From assembly GCA_046726215.1 (NCBI GenBank), contig JBKPAA010000031.1, forward strand, positions 1 through 64,000: 64,000 bases of DNA. The letters run 5' to 3'. Shown in pieces: positions 46,491-54,215 of this stretch. Position numbers and translations under genes: made by a program. This stretch comes from DASQUK01 sp046726215. GTDB taxonomy: Bacteria > Actinomycetota > Acidimicrobiia > Acidimicrobiales > VFJN01. The notes beneath the pieces are model-generated. The model searched no databases. It worked only from the letters and a program-made list of their open reading frames with translations, and was not told the origin of the DNA. Each line of letters starts with the position of its first letter. Positions within the stretch are counted from its first letter, which is position 1.

Positions 46491-47413
46491 GGGGCCAACG
46501 CCTCGAGCCACTCGACGACGTCGGCGCGGAGCTCGGGGGGCCCGAGCACCTCGGCGTGGTCGAGGAATGTGAGCACGAACGAACGGAAGTTCTCCCGGTT
46601 GGTGACGGTCATCGTGACCACCACCGACCCATCGGCGCGCTCCTCGGCGAGGGCGCCGGGGCCGAGGTGCTGGACTATCCACGGCGCCTGGGCCGCGTCG
46701 ACCAGCACCTGGGCGTCGACGGCGTCCTCCTCCCCGAGCTGCCAGGGCTGGAGCGGCCCCCCCGGCACGGCCGTGGCGGGCCGCTCGAACCGAGGGGCGC
46801 CGAGCCGCTCCACGCCGCTCTCGAACCGGTCGAGGCGGTAGACCCGCTCGTCGTCCCGGGTGTGGTCGAAACCGCTGAGGTACCAGCGGCCTCGCAGGAA
46901 GTCGAGCCGGTAGGGGTCGACCGTGCGCTCCGTGCCCCGGTAGGTGAACCGCACCGGGGTCTCGGCGGCGATGGCGGCGAACAGCGGACCCACGTGGCCT
47001 GCCGGCAGTGCCGCCACCGCCAGCCCCATGGCGCCGTCGGACTCCCCCACCAGGCCGCCGAGCTTGAGCAGGCCGTCGCGGGCCGACAGGCCGTCGATCT
47101 GCACGACGGACGCCGCCACGTGCAGGGAGGCGAGCTCGTCGGCGCTCAGGCCCGGATCACGGAGGTAGTAGCGGTCCTTGGGGATGCGATAGCCATCGAC
47201 CGCGGGGAGCACGCCGGGAACGTCCTGGACCTCGAGCGGCACGCCCATCGCCCGCAGGTCGTCCTTGTCACGCTCGAACGCCCGCCTGAACGCATCGGTC
47301 TCGACGGCGTAGACGCCCAGCCGGTCCCTGATCTCGAGGGCGGACAACGGGCGCGGCGTCTCGAGCAGTAGTGCCGTGAGGTTGAGCAGCCGTTCGAGCT
47401 TCGCCGCCGACAT
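46487..47413 (-). CDS. pafB: PafB, WYL-domain regulator
   Basis: An N-terminal HTH (MSAAKLERLLNLTALLLETP) and a WYL domain with VRFTYRGTERTVDPYRLDFL and RGRWYLSGFDH. Length 308 residues. ATG at 47413; the frame runs farther upstream through the R1 repeat but the ATG is the sensible start. It is coupled to pafC. With PafC it would bind damage-response promoters when a ligand, probably single-stranded DNA, binds the WYL domain. Confidence 0.92.
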   Translation of the reverse strand: MSAAKLERLLNLTALLLETPRPLSALEIRDRLGVYAVETDAFRRAFERDKDDLRAMGVPLEVQDVPGVLPAVDGYRIPKDRYYLRDPGLSADELASLHVAASVVQIDGLSARDGLLKLGGLVGESDGAMGLAVAALPAGHVGPLFAAIAAETPVRFTYRGTERTVDPYRLDFLRGRWYLSGFDHTRDDERVYRLDRFESGVERLGAPRFERPATAVPGGPLQPWQLGEEDAVDAQVLVDAAQAPWIVQHLGPGALAEERADGSVVVTMTVTNRENFRSFVLTFLDHAEVLGPPELRADVVEWLEALAP

Positions 47414-47421
47414 CGAATGAA

Positions 47422-47518
47422 GAGTACGCGGTCGGTCGCAGACCGACGCCGCTAGGGGTGGCGGGCGGGGGTCGGGCTGGAGAGTACGTCGGCCGCAGGC
47501 CGACGCCGGTAGGGGTCC
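47422..47518 (-). repeat. R1 hairpin repeat, copies 2 and 3 (upstream of pafB)
   Basis: Two copies in tandem at 47422-47461 and 47482-47518. On the minus strand each reads acccct...ggcgtcgg(t/c)c-tgc-g(a/g)ccgac...gtactc. The stems are gtcggtc/gaccgac and gtcggcc/ggccgac with a three-base loop. Copy 2 ends 8 bases before the pafB ATG, just as copy 1 does before tatB. Compensatory changes between copies keep the stem. Confidence 0.65.
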
Positions 47519-47615
47519 GAGGCAATACGGTCCGCCCCGGGATTGTCGAGGCAGTGCGCACCGGCCCCCGGGCCCTACTGCCTCGTCCTGTTGTCGCCGG
47601 ACCGTATTGCCTCGG
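47517..47615. repeat. R2 nested palindrome, copy A
   Basis: Outer arms ccgaggcaatacggtccg (47517-47534) and cggaccgtattgcctcgg (47598-47615) are perfect 18-base inverted repeats. Inner arms cgaggcagt (47547-47555) and actgcctcg (47577-47585) form a second stem. The centre contains accggcccccg. The related copy at 54078-54174 keeps both arm pairs. It lies between pafB and the DUF3866 gene and codes for nothing plausible. Confidence 0.75.
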
Positions 47616-47640
47616 GCGGCGGGTGGGGTCGGGCCGGAGG

Positions 47641-48666
47641 CTACCGACCCGCCGGGCGCGGCTGGTCCAGCTCCGCCAGGGCCTCCGCGACCCACGCACC
47701 GGCCGAGGTCGCCGCCGCGAAGAACACCGGATCCTCGGCCGGGCCCCGGCCCATCGAAGTCACGACCAGGTCCGACGCCGCCAGCACGTCGGAGGCTCCG
47801 GGGCCCTCGACCACCGTCGCACCCGCCACCTCCGGGGCCAGCGCTGCCGGGAGCGGCAGCTCGGGGCGGTGGGCCGCCAACCGCAGGATGGTGTGGACGT
47901 GGTGGCTCACGCCGCGATGGCGCTCGCGGGTGTCGACGCCCGACGCGCGACAGCAGAGCGCCACCCGACCCCCCAGGGCGTGGGCCGCGTCGATGACCGC
48001 CGCCGCCTCCACGGCGGTTGTACCCAGCGACGACGCCGTGCCCACGACGCCTGGGCCCATGCCCACGATGGCGACGTCCGCGCCCGCCACGTGGCGGGCC
48101 AGCGCCAGCGCCGACGGGACCGACACCGCCTCGAGGTCACCGCCGAAGGCGTTCCCGGCGGTGATGGTGGTTTCCACGACACCCCGCGTCCGCAGGGCGT
48201 GCACCAGGTCGGAGAGCGCCAGCGGCAGCGCGGCGCCGTCGGTCATGACGTAGGCGATGCGGACCGCCGGCCGCAGGTGTCGGACCACCGCCGCCACCAC
48301 GCCCACCTGGCTGTGCAGCGAGCAGGCGACCACCGGCATCCCATCCAGCGCCTCGGGCAGGTCCGCCAGTTCCTCCTCGGCGGCGCCGGTGTCGACCTGG
48401 AGGCTCGTGTAGCGCAGCTTCATGATGTGGCCCGGCCCTGGCTGCGACCAGGTGCGACGGCTGAGGTTCCAGTGGACGACGTGCCACCCGCCGGTGCCCA
48501 GCCCGAGGTCGACGGCGCTGGTGTTGAGGACCACCGGATCCCCCGCCCCCACCGTGCCGATCAGTGCGGTGAGCACGTACGCACGCCCGGCGTCGGTGGC
48601 CACCCGCTGCAGGCCCTCCCGCTCGGACAGGACCTCGGTGACCGTCGTGGTGACGAACTTCGACAC
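47641..48666 (-). CDS. DUF3866 family protein (341 aa)
   Basis: The N-terminus SKFVTTTVTEVLSEREGLQ and motifs GDPVVLNTSAVDLGLGTGG and GHIMKLRYTSLQ identify the DUF3866 family, conserved in Actinobacteria and some other bacteria. Function unknown; no catalytic residue is established. GTG at 48666. Its position between pafB and pafA suggests a link to the proteasome locus but that is inference. Confidence 0.85.
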   Translation of the reverse strand: MSKFVTTTVTEVLSEREGLQRVATDAGRAYVLTALIGTVGAGDPVVLNTSAVDLGLGTGGWHVVHWNLSRRTWSQPGPGHIMKLRYTSLQVDTGAAEEELADLPEALDGMPVVACSLHSQVGVVAAVVRHLRPAVRIAYVMTDGAALPLALSDLVHALRTRGVVETTITAGNAFGGDLEAVSVPSALALARHVAGADVAIVGMGPGVVGTASSLGTTAVEAAAVIDAAHALGGRVALCCRASGVDTRERHRGVSHHVHTILRLAAHRPELPLPAALAPEVAGATVVEGPGASDVLAASDLVVTSMGRGPAEDPVFFAAATSAGAWVAEALAELDQPRPAGR

Positions 48667-48683
48667 CCGGCGAACGTACCGAA

Positions 48684-50042
48684 CTAGAGGCCGGCGATGA
48701 GCTTCTCGACGCGCTCGTCGCGGGCCTTGAACGGGTCCTTGCACAGGACCGTGCGCTGGGCCTGGTCGTTGAGCTTCAGGTGCACCCAGTCGACCGTGTA
48801 GTCGCGCTTGCGTTCCTTGGCCCGGCGGATGAACTCGCCTCGCAGCCGTGCCCGGGTGGTCTGCGGTGGCGTCTCGACGGCGTCGTCGATGGCATCGTCG
48901 GTGGTGACCCGGTCGACCATCCCCCGCTCTTGCAGCCGGTAGAACAGGCCCCGCTCGCGATTGACATCGTGGTACTGCAGGTCGATGAGGGCGACGCGGG
49001 GGTGGCTGAGCGGGAGGTCGTGCCTGGCGCAGTAGGCCTCGATCAGCTTGTGCTTGATCACCCAGTCGCACTCGCGGTCCAGCTTGTACGGGTCGGACTC
49101 GAGCACCGTCAGGCAGTGCTCCCACATCTCCAGGGCCTGCAACTCCAGGGGCGACAGACCCTTGGTGTCGCCGTAGCGCCGTGCCCGCTCCAGGTACTCG
49201 CCCTGGATCTCGAGGGCCGACGCCTCCCGCCCGTTGGCCAGCCGCACCGTGCGCTTGCCCGACAGATCGTGGCTGATCTCCCGAATGGCCCGGATCGGGT
49301 TCTCGAGCGTCATGTCCCGCAGCACGAACGAGGGGTCCTCCAGCATCCGCAGCAGGATCGACGTGGCCCCGACCTTGAGGAACGTGGCGTACTCGCTCAT
49401 GTTGGAGTCGCCGACGATGACGTGGAGTCGGCGGTAACGCTCGGCGTCGGCGTGGGGCTCGTCGCGGGTGTTGATGATCGGACGGCTCCGGGTGGTCGCC
49501 GACGACACCCCCTCCCAGATGTGCTCGGCCCGCTGGGCGATGCAGTACATGGCGCCCCGGGCGGTCTGGAGGACCTTGCCCGCCCCGGCATAGATCTGCC
49601 GCGACACGAAGAACGGGATCAGCACCTCGGCGTAGTGGCTGAAGTCGTCGCGCCGGGACGTCAGGTAGTTCTCGTGGCAACCGTAGGAGTTGCCGGCCGA
49701 GTCGGTGTTGTTCTTGAACAGGTAGATGACCCCCCGAATGCCCTCCTCCCGCAGCCGCTGCTCGGCCGAGACGAGCAGCTGCTCGAGGATCCGCTCACCC
49801 GCCTTGTCGTGCGTGACCAGGTCGAGGATCGAATCGCACTCGGGGGTGGCGTACTCGGGGTGGCTGCCCACGTCGAGATAGAGCCGGGCGCCGTTGGCGA
49901 GGAAGACGTTGCTGGACCGACCCCACGACACGACCCGGCGGAACAGATAGCGGGCCACCTCGTCGGGGCTCAGCCGGCGCTGGCCGCGGAGCGTGCACGT
50001 AACGCCGTACTCGTTCTCGAGCCCGAAGATGCGTCGCTCCAC
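48684..50042 (-). CDS. pafA: PafA, Pup-protein ligase (452 aa)
   Basis: PafA joins the C-terminal glutamate of Pup to substrate lysines using ATP. The glutamine-synthetase-like fold shows ERRIFGLENEYGVTC with Glu9 and the catalytic Asp57 in LYLDVGSHPEYATPEC. Length 452 equals the Mycobacterium protein when the second GTG at 50042 is used; the first (50051) gives 455. The proteasome genes surround it. Partner: Pup at 52276. Confidence 0.97.
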   Translation of the reverse strand: MERRIFGLENEYGVTCTLRGQRRLSPDEVARYLFRRVVSWGRSSNVFLANGARLYLDVGSHPEYATPECDSILDLVTHDKAGERILEQLLVSAEQRLREEGIRGVIYLFKNNTDSAGNSYGCHENYLTSRRDDFSHYAEVLIPFFVSRQIYAGAGKVLQTARGAMYCIAQRAEHIWEGVSSATTRSRPIINTRDEPHADAERYRRLHVIVGDSNMSEYATFLKVGATSILLRMLEDPSFVLRDMTLENPIRAIREISHDLSGKRTVRLANGREASALEIQGEYLERARRYGDTKGLSPLELQALEMWEHCLTVLESDPYKLDRECDWVIKHKLIEAYCARHDLPLSHPRVALIDLQYHDVNRERGLFYRLQERGMVDRVTTDDAIDDAVETPPQTTRARLRGEFIRRAKERKRDYTVDWVHLKLNDQAQRTVLCKDPFKARDERVEKLIAGL

Positions 50043-50106
50043 TGATCGCACGCTACCGCCGCGGTCCTTGGGCGCGGGTACCGTCTCGGGGGTGCCCATC
50101 GGCCCC

Positions 50107-50460
50107 ATGGTGCCGCTCACGACCGCCGCCAACCCCTTGGCGGCCCGCATCCTCGCCGCCCACCTGGGTGCCGAGGGGATCGTCTGGGAGCTGCGCGGCA
50201 ACGTCGACGGCCCCTACCCCGTCGGTCCCGTCGAGGTGCTGGTGCCCGCCGACGACCTCGAACTGGCCCGGGCCCTGGTGAGCAGCGACGACGGGTCGCT
50301 CACCGCCATCGACGAGGAGCTCGGGCCCGACACGCTCGACAACCCCCCGGAACCGGCGACCGCCGGCCGGGACCGACCGGTGCGGACCGTCATCCTGGTG
50401 GTCTGCCTGGTGCTGGTGTTCCTGTTCGTACTCGGGCGCGTCCTCGTCCTCGGCGGCTGA
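50107..50460 (+). CDS. DUF2007-like putative signal transducing protein (117 aa)
   Basis: The N-terminal half has the DUF2007 pattern (TTAANPLAARILAAHLGAEG and VPADDLELARAL) with a beta-alpha fold thought to sense nucleotide or metabolite. The C-terminal end is one transmembrane segment (TVILVVCLVLVFLFVLGRVL). ATG at 50107. It is on the opposite strand between pafA and prcA. Function unclear. Confidence 0.65.
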   Translation: MVPLTTAANPLAARILAAHLGAEGIVWELRGNVDGPYPVGPVEVLVPADDLELARALVSSDDGSLTAIDEELGPDTLDNPPEPATAGRDRPVRTVILVVCLVLVFLFVLGRVLVLGG

Positions 50461-50474
50461 CCGCTCACGCCCCG

Positions 50475-51275
50475 TCAGGGCGCGGTGTCCGGGGGCTCCT
50501 CGGGCGTCGCCTCTCCCGGGGGCTCGTGCGCGCTCGGCTCGCTCGTTGCCTCGGCGGGCGGCGGGCCTTCGGGCGGGGCCTCGACCGTCACCTCTCCTCC
50601 GGCCAGCGCCGACCCCGTGGCCTCGTCGGAGAGGCGCCGGAACGCCCGCCGGCCGTTGCCCCGCACCAGCACGGCCACTTCCAGCTCGGCGGGCGTCAGC
50701 GTGCGGTCGGGCCCGGCGAGAGCCGTCACCGCCGCCCTCAGCGCTGCGTCGAGCGCCAATCCCGATTCGTAGGTCTCCTTGAGCCGCATCGCTATCGCGT
50801 CGGCCTCGCCCCCCAGGACGGTGAAACCGTGCTCGTCGACGACCGTGCCGTCGTAGAGGATGTGGAAGAGGCGATCGCCCTCCGCATCGGGGCCCACCTC
50901 GGCCACGACGATCTCGACCTCCATGGGCTTGACCTCGTGGGTGAACACATCGCCGAGCATCTGGGCGTAAGCGTTGGCCAGGCTCTGGGCATCGACGTCC
51001 TCGCGGCTGAACGAGTAGCCCTTGAGGTCGGCGTGTCGCACGCCGGCGATGCGCAGCCGGTCGTACTCGTTGTACTTGCCCGCCCCGGCGAAGGCGATCC
51101 GGTCGTAGATCTCGCTGACCTTGTGGAGGGTCGAGGAGGAGTTCTCGGCGCAGATGAGGATGCCGTCGACGTAGATGAGCGCCGCCAGGGCCTTGCCCCG
51201 CGCGATGCCCTTGCGCGCGAAGTCCGCCTTGTCCTTCATCATCTGCTCGGCGGGGACGTAGATCGACATGCTCAT
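50475..51275 (-). CDS. prcA: PrcA, proteasome alpha subunit (266 aa)
   Basis: The alpha ring subunit forms the gated outer rings of the 20S proteasome and docks the ARC HbYX tail. The N-terminus YVPAEQMMKDKADFARKGIA then ARGKALAALIYVDGI is typical. The C-terminal tail (about 230-266) is an acidic Pro/Glu-rich extension. ATG at 51275 follows ggagg and overlaps the prcB stop by four bases (ATGA). An internal ATG at 51269 is less likely. Confidence 0.97.
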   Translation of the reverse strand: MSMSIYVPAEQMMKDKADFARKGIARGKALAALIYVDGILICAENSSSTLHKVSEIYDRIAFAGAGKYNEYDRLRIAGVRHADLKGYSFSREDVDAQSLANAYAQMLGDVFTHEVKPMEVEIVVAEVGPDAEGDRLFHILYDGTVVDEHGFTVLGGEADAIAMRLKETYESGLALDAALRAAVTALAGPDRTLTPAELEVAVLVRGNGRRAFRRLSDEATGSALAGGEVTVEAPPEGPPPAEATSEPSAHEPPGEATPEEPPDTAP

Positions 51276-52120
51276 CTGACGGATCCTCCGTCGCCGATGG
51301 TCGGGGGGACGCCCGCCACGGTGGCGCTCCCGGGCATCGACAGCCGCTCGACCAGGGCCCGGAAGCGACTGGCGACGTCGGCGCCGTCGAGGCGGGCGAA
51401 ACCGTCGGCGGTGATGGTCGCCACGACCGGGTAGATGCCGCGCACGAGGTCGGGGCCGCCGGTGGCCGCGTCCTCGTCGGCCGCCTGGAACAGCGCGTTG
51501 ATCGCCAGGTCGATGGCGGCGTCGCGATCGAAGTCGGCCTGGTAGCCGATCTTGATGACCGTGCCGGCGTGCAGGCTGCCGGACCCGGTGGCGGCGAAGT
51601 CGCTCTCCTCGTAGCGCCCACCGGTCACGTCGTACTCGAAAAGCCGCCCGGTGCCGCGCTTGGTGTCGAACCCGGCGAACAGGGGCACGACGGCGAACCC
51701 CTGCATGGCGGCGGGCAGGTGCCCACGGACCATCTGGGCGAGCTGGTTGGCCTTGCCCTCCAGGGACAGCTCGGCCCCCTCGACCTTCTCGTAGTGCTCG
51801 AGCTGGAGCTGGAACAGCTTCACCATCTCCACGGCCGGGCCGGCCGCGCCGGCGATGGCGACACCCGAGTGGCGGTCGGCCGGGAACACCTTCTCCATCG
51901 TGCGATGGCTGATGAAGTTGCCGGCCGTCGCCCGCCGGTCGCCGGCCATGACCACGCCGTCGCCGAAGCGGATGGCCACGACGGTCGTGCCGTGGGTGAT
52001 CTCGTGGGGCTGCAGTTCCCGGGGCAGATCGGCCCAATCGGGCTCGCTCCCGGCGCGCTTGAGGACTTCGAGGAACGAGGGGCCGGGATCGTCACCGGCC
52101 GGGAAGAACGGCAGGGTCAT
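51272..52120 (-). CDS. prcB: PrcB, proteasome beta subunit (282 aa)
   Basis: The catalytic subunit. A propeptide of 44 residues ends at HG, exposing Thr45 as the N-terminal nucleophile (HGTTVVAIRFGDGVVMAGDRRA). Lys in the GDRR region and the Ser/Asp motifs complete the Ntn active site. The beta-barrel folds follow. Coupled to prcA. ATG at 52120. Confidence 0.97.
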   Translation of the reverse strand: MTLPFFPAGDDPGPSFLEVLKRAGSEPDWADLPRELQPHEITHGTTVVAIRFGDGVVMAGDRRATAGNFISHRTMEKVFPADRHSGVAIAGAAGPAVEMVKLFQLQLEHYEKVEGAELSLEGKANQLAQMVRGHLPAAMQGFAVVPLFAGFDTKRGTGRLFEYDVTGGRYEESDFAATGSGSLHAGTVIKIGYQADFDRDAAIDLAINALFQAADEDAATGGPDLVRGIYPVVATITADGFARLDGADVASRFRALVERLSMPGSATVAGVPPTIGDGGSVR

Positions 52121-52176
52121 TGCTGACGGAGGCTACCGGCTGGCTACGAGCCCGCAGTCACGTGTCGGACGGCCGG

Positions 52177-52207
52177 GCCGTGCGGGTACCTCGGAAACGG
52201 CACGGCG
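52177..52207 (-). promoter_or_regulatory. stem-loop between pup and prcB
   Basis: Read on the minus strand, gccgtgc (52200-52206 side) pairs with gcacggc (52177-52183 side) around a loop of about 16 bases, in the 155-base gap between pup and prcB. It may be an attenuator, a processing site or a transcription terminator that separates pup from the prcBA pair. It has no U-run. Confidence 0.35.
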
Positions 52208-52275
52208 CCTCCCCTGGCCCGTGGGGAAGCGCCTGCACACCGAGGACTGGTGGACCTATTCGTGCTATCTGGCGG

Positions 52276-52473
52276 CTACTCGCCGCCCTTCTGGACGTAG
52301 GCCTTGACGAAGTCCTCGGCGTTCGTCTCCAGCACCTCGTCGATCTCGTCCAGCAGGTCGTCGAGCTCGGCCTTGATCTTCTCGCCCTGATCCGAGGCCG
52401 GGGGCGCCTCCTCGACAACCTCTTCCTCGCGAACGGGGGTGTTTGTCTTTCGTTTCTGCTCTCGCTCAGCCAT
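52276..52473 (-). CDS. pup: Pup, prokaryotic ubiquitin-like protein (65 aa)
   Basis: The tag attached to substrates. It is mostly disordered, with a helical ARC-binding region (GEKIKAELDDLLDEIDEVLE) and the C-terminus KGGE. The last residue is encoded as Glu, so no deamidation by Dop is needed; in Mycobacterium the gene ends in Gln. Dop would still act as depupylase. ATG at 52473. Confidence 0.97.
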   Translation of the reverse strand: MAEREQKRKTNTPVREEEVVEEAPPASDQGEKIKAELDDLLDEIDEVLETNAEDFVKAYVQKGGE

Positions 52474-52502
52474 GTGCCCCGCACCTTCCTATTGGCCCAG
52501 CC

Positions 52503-54020
52503 TCACTGGCCCAGCCGGTCCAACAACTCAGCGACACTGCTGCTCTCGGCCATCAACTTACCCACATGTGCTTCGGTTCCACGTGTCGGATCCATCATCG
52601 GCACCCGCCGGAGCGGGTCGCCCCCGACGTCGAAGACCATCGAGTCCCAGTTGGCGGCCACGATCTGCGGCGCCCAGCGCTGCAGGCACACACCACGGAA
52701 ATACGCCCGCGTGTCGTGCGGCGGCTCGGTCACCGCCCGTGACACCTCGTCGTCCGTGGTCATGCGCTCCAGGCCGAGTCGCGAGGCCAGGCCGCGCTCC
52801 GGCCGGAGGTCGTGGTACTGCAGGTCCATGGCCGCCAGCCGGGCATCGTCCCAGCGCAGGTCGTGCTTGGCGCGGTAGCCGTCGATCAGCCGGTACTTGG
52901 CCGCCCAGTCGACCTGCCGGACCACTGACGCCGGGTCGGTCTCGAGCCCGGTCAGCACCTGCTCCCACAGGCGCAACACCTCGGGCCCGACGTCGGACGG
53001 CCCGATGCACTCCAGGCCGTGCTCCTCGGCGTACTTCTTGGCACGGTCGAGGTACTCCCACTGGATCTCGACCGCGGTCATGGTGGTGCCGTCGGCGATG
53101 TCGAGCGGCTGGCGCAGGGACAGGTCGTGCGACACGCGGCGCAGCGCCGCCACCGGCGCCGCCAGGGTCAGGTCGCGGGGCAGGAACTCGTCCTCGATCA
53201 TCGACAGCACCAGCGCCGTCGTGCCCACCTTGAGGAACGTCGCGACCTCGCACAGGTTGGCGTCGCCCACGATCACGTGCAGTCGCCGGTAGCGCTGGGC
53301 GTCGGCGTGGGGCTCGTCGCGGGTGTTGACGATCGGCCGCTTGAGCGTGGTCTCCAGGCCGACCTCCTCCTCGAAGAAGTCGGCCCGCTGCGTGAGCTGG
53401 AAGGGCACGTCATCGGACGTCAGGCCCGCGACCTCGGTGCCGACCTTTCCGGCGCCGGTGAACACCTGCCGGCTGATGAAGTGGGGCATCACGTGGGTGA
53501 CGATGCGCGAGAACGGCACCTGGCGGTCCATCAGGTAGTTCTCGTGGCAGCCGTAGGAGTTGCCCTTGCGGTCGGAATTGTTCTTGTAGACGACGATCTC
53601 CTGGTCGTCCGGGAGCAGGTCACGCGCCGCCCGCATCGACCGCTGCAGGATGATCTCGGCTGCCTTGTCGAAAACGACCACCGAGCGGGGATCGGCGCAC
53701 TCGGGCGTCGACAGCTCGGGGTGGGCGTGGTCCACGTAGTAGCGGGCACCGTTGGTGAGCACGGCGTTGACCAGGTGCGTCTCGACCTCGGGAGCCAGCG
53801 ACCCCTCGGCCGTGAAGCCGCGGGCGTCGATGTCGGGGTGCTCGTCCTCGAAGTCCCAGCCGACCTTGGGGTGGTCGCGGGGACCGGCACCGGCCCTCGC
53901 CAATTCGTGGACGTAGGCGTTGATCAGGACCGACGACGCCGCGATCGGGTTGGACTCCCCCGCCCCGCGCACGATGATGCCGAACTCGGTCTCGACACCG
54001 ACGATTTTGCTGAGGGCCAC
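52503..54020 (-). CDS. dop: Dop, deamidase/depupylase of Pup (505 aa)
   Basis: A PafA paralogue. ATP-binding KIVGVETEFG with Glu10 and Asp97 in YYVDHAHPELSTPEC. The Dop-loop that separates it from PafA is recognisable around residues 48-70 (PKVGWDFEDEHPDIDARGF). GTG at 54020 gives 505 residues. It is upstream of pup in the same orientation. With a Glu-ended Pup its likely role here is depupylation. Confidence 0.96.
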   Translation of the reverse strand: MALSKIVGVETEFGIIVRGAGESNPIAASSVLINAYVHELARAGAGPRDHPKVGWDFEDEHPDIDARGFTAEGSLAPEVETHLVNAVLTNGARYYVDHAHPELSTPECADPRSVVVFDKAAEIILQRSMRAARDLLPDDQEIVVYKNNSDRKGNSYGCHENYLMDRQVPFSRIVTHVMPHFISRQVFTGAGKVGTEVAGLTSDDVPFQLTQRADFFEEEVGLETTLKRPIVNTRDEPHADAQRYRRLHVIVGDANLCEVATFLKVGTTALVLSMIEDEFLPRDLTLAAPVAALRRVSHDLSLRQPLDIADGTTMTAVEIQWEYLDRAKKYAEEHGLECIGPSDVGPEVLRLWEQVLTGLETDPASVVRQVDWAAKYRLIDGYRAKHDLRWDDARLAAMDLQYHDLRPERGLASRLGLERMTTDDEVSRAVTEPPHDTRAYFRGVCLQRWAPQIVAANWDSMVFDVGGDPLRRVPMMDPTRGTEAHVGKLMAESSSVAELLDRLGQ

Positions 54021-54077
54021 CCCTGGGACGTTACCCGCCCGTCGCACCGGTCGGATCGCCGGGGCGTGGGCTTGGTC

Positions 54078-54174
54078 CCGAGGCAATACAGGCCGCGTCG
54101 GGACTCTCGAGGCACCGAGGACCGGCCCCCGCACCGCCCTGCCTCGAGCTCAGCCCGCCGGCCCCCATTGCCTC
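54078..54174. repeat. R2 nested palindrome, copy B
   Basis: Outer arms gaggcaat (54080-54087) and attgcctc (54167-54174); inner arms tcgaggc (54107-54113) and gcctcga (54141-54147); centre contains accggcccccg. The same order as copy A at 47517-47615, with several base changes, so the arms and core seem conserved. It lies between dop and arc. Confidence 0.7.
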
Positions 54175-54215
54175 ACCCGCAGAGGCCCAGCCGCGCCCCG
54201 CGGAGCCCGGCGGCC

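Noticed and set aside
47422..47615. small protein coded by repeats upstream of pafB (VGLRPTYS-like translation)
   Set aside because: The repeated peptide comes only from translating the hairpin element; there is no plausible start with ribosome site and no conservation evidence.
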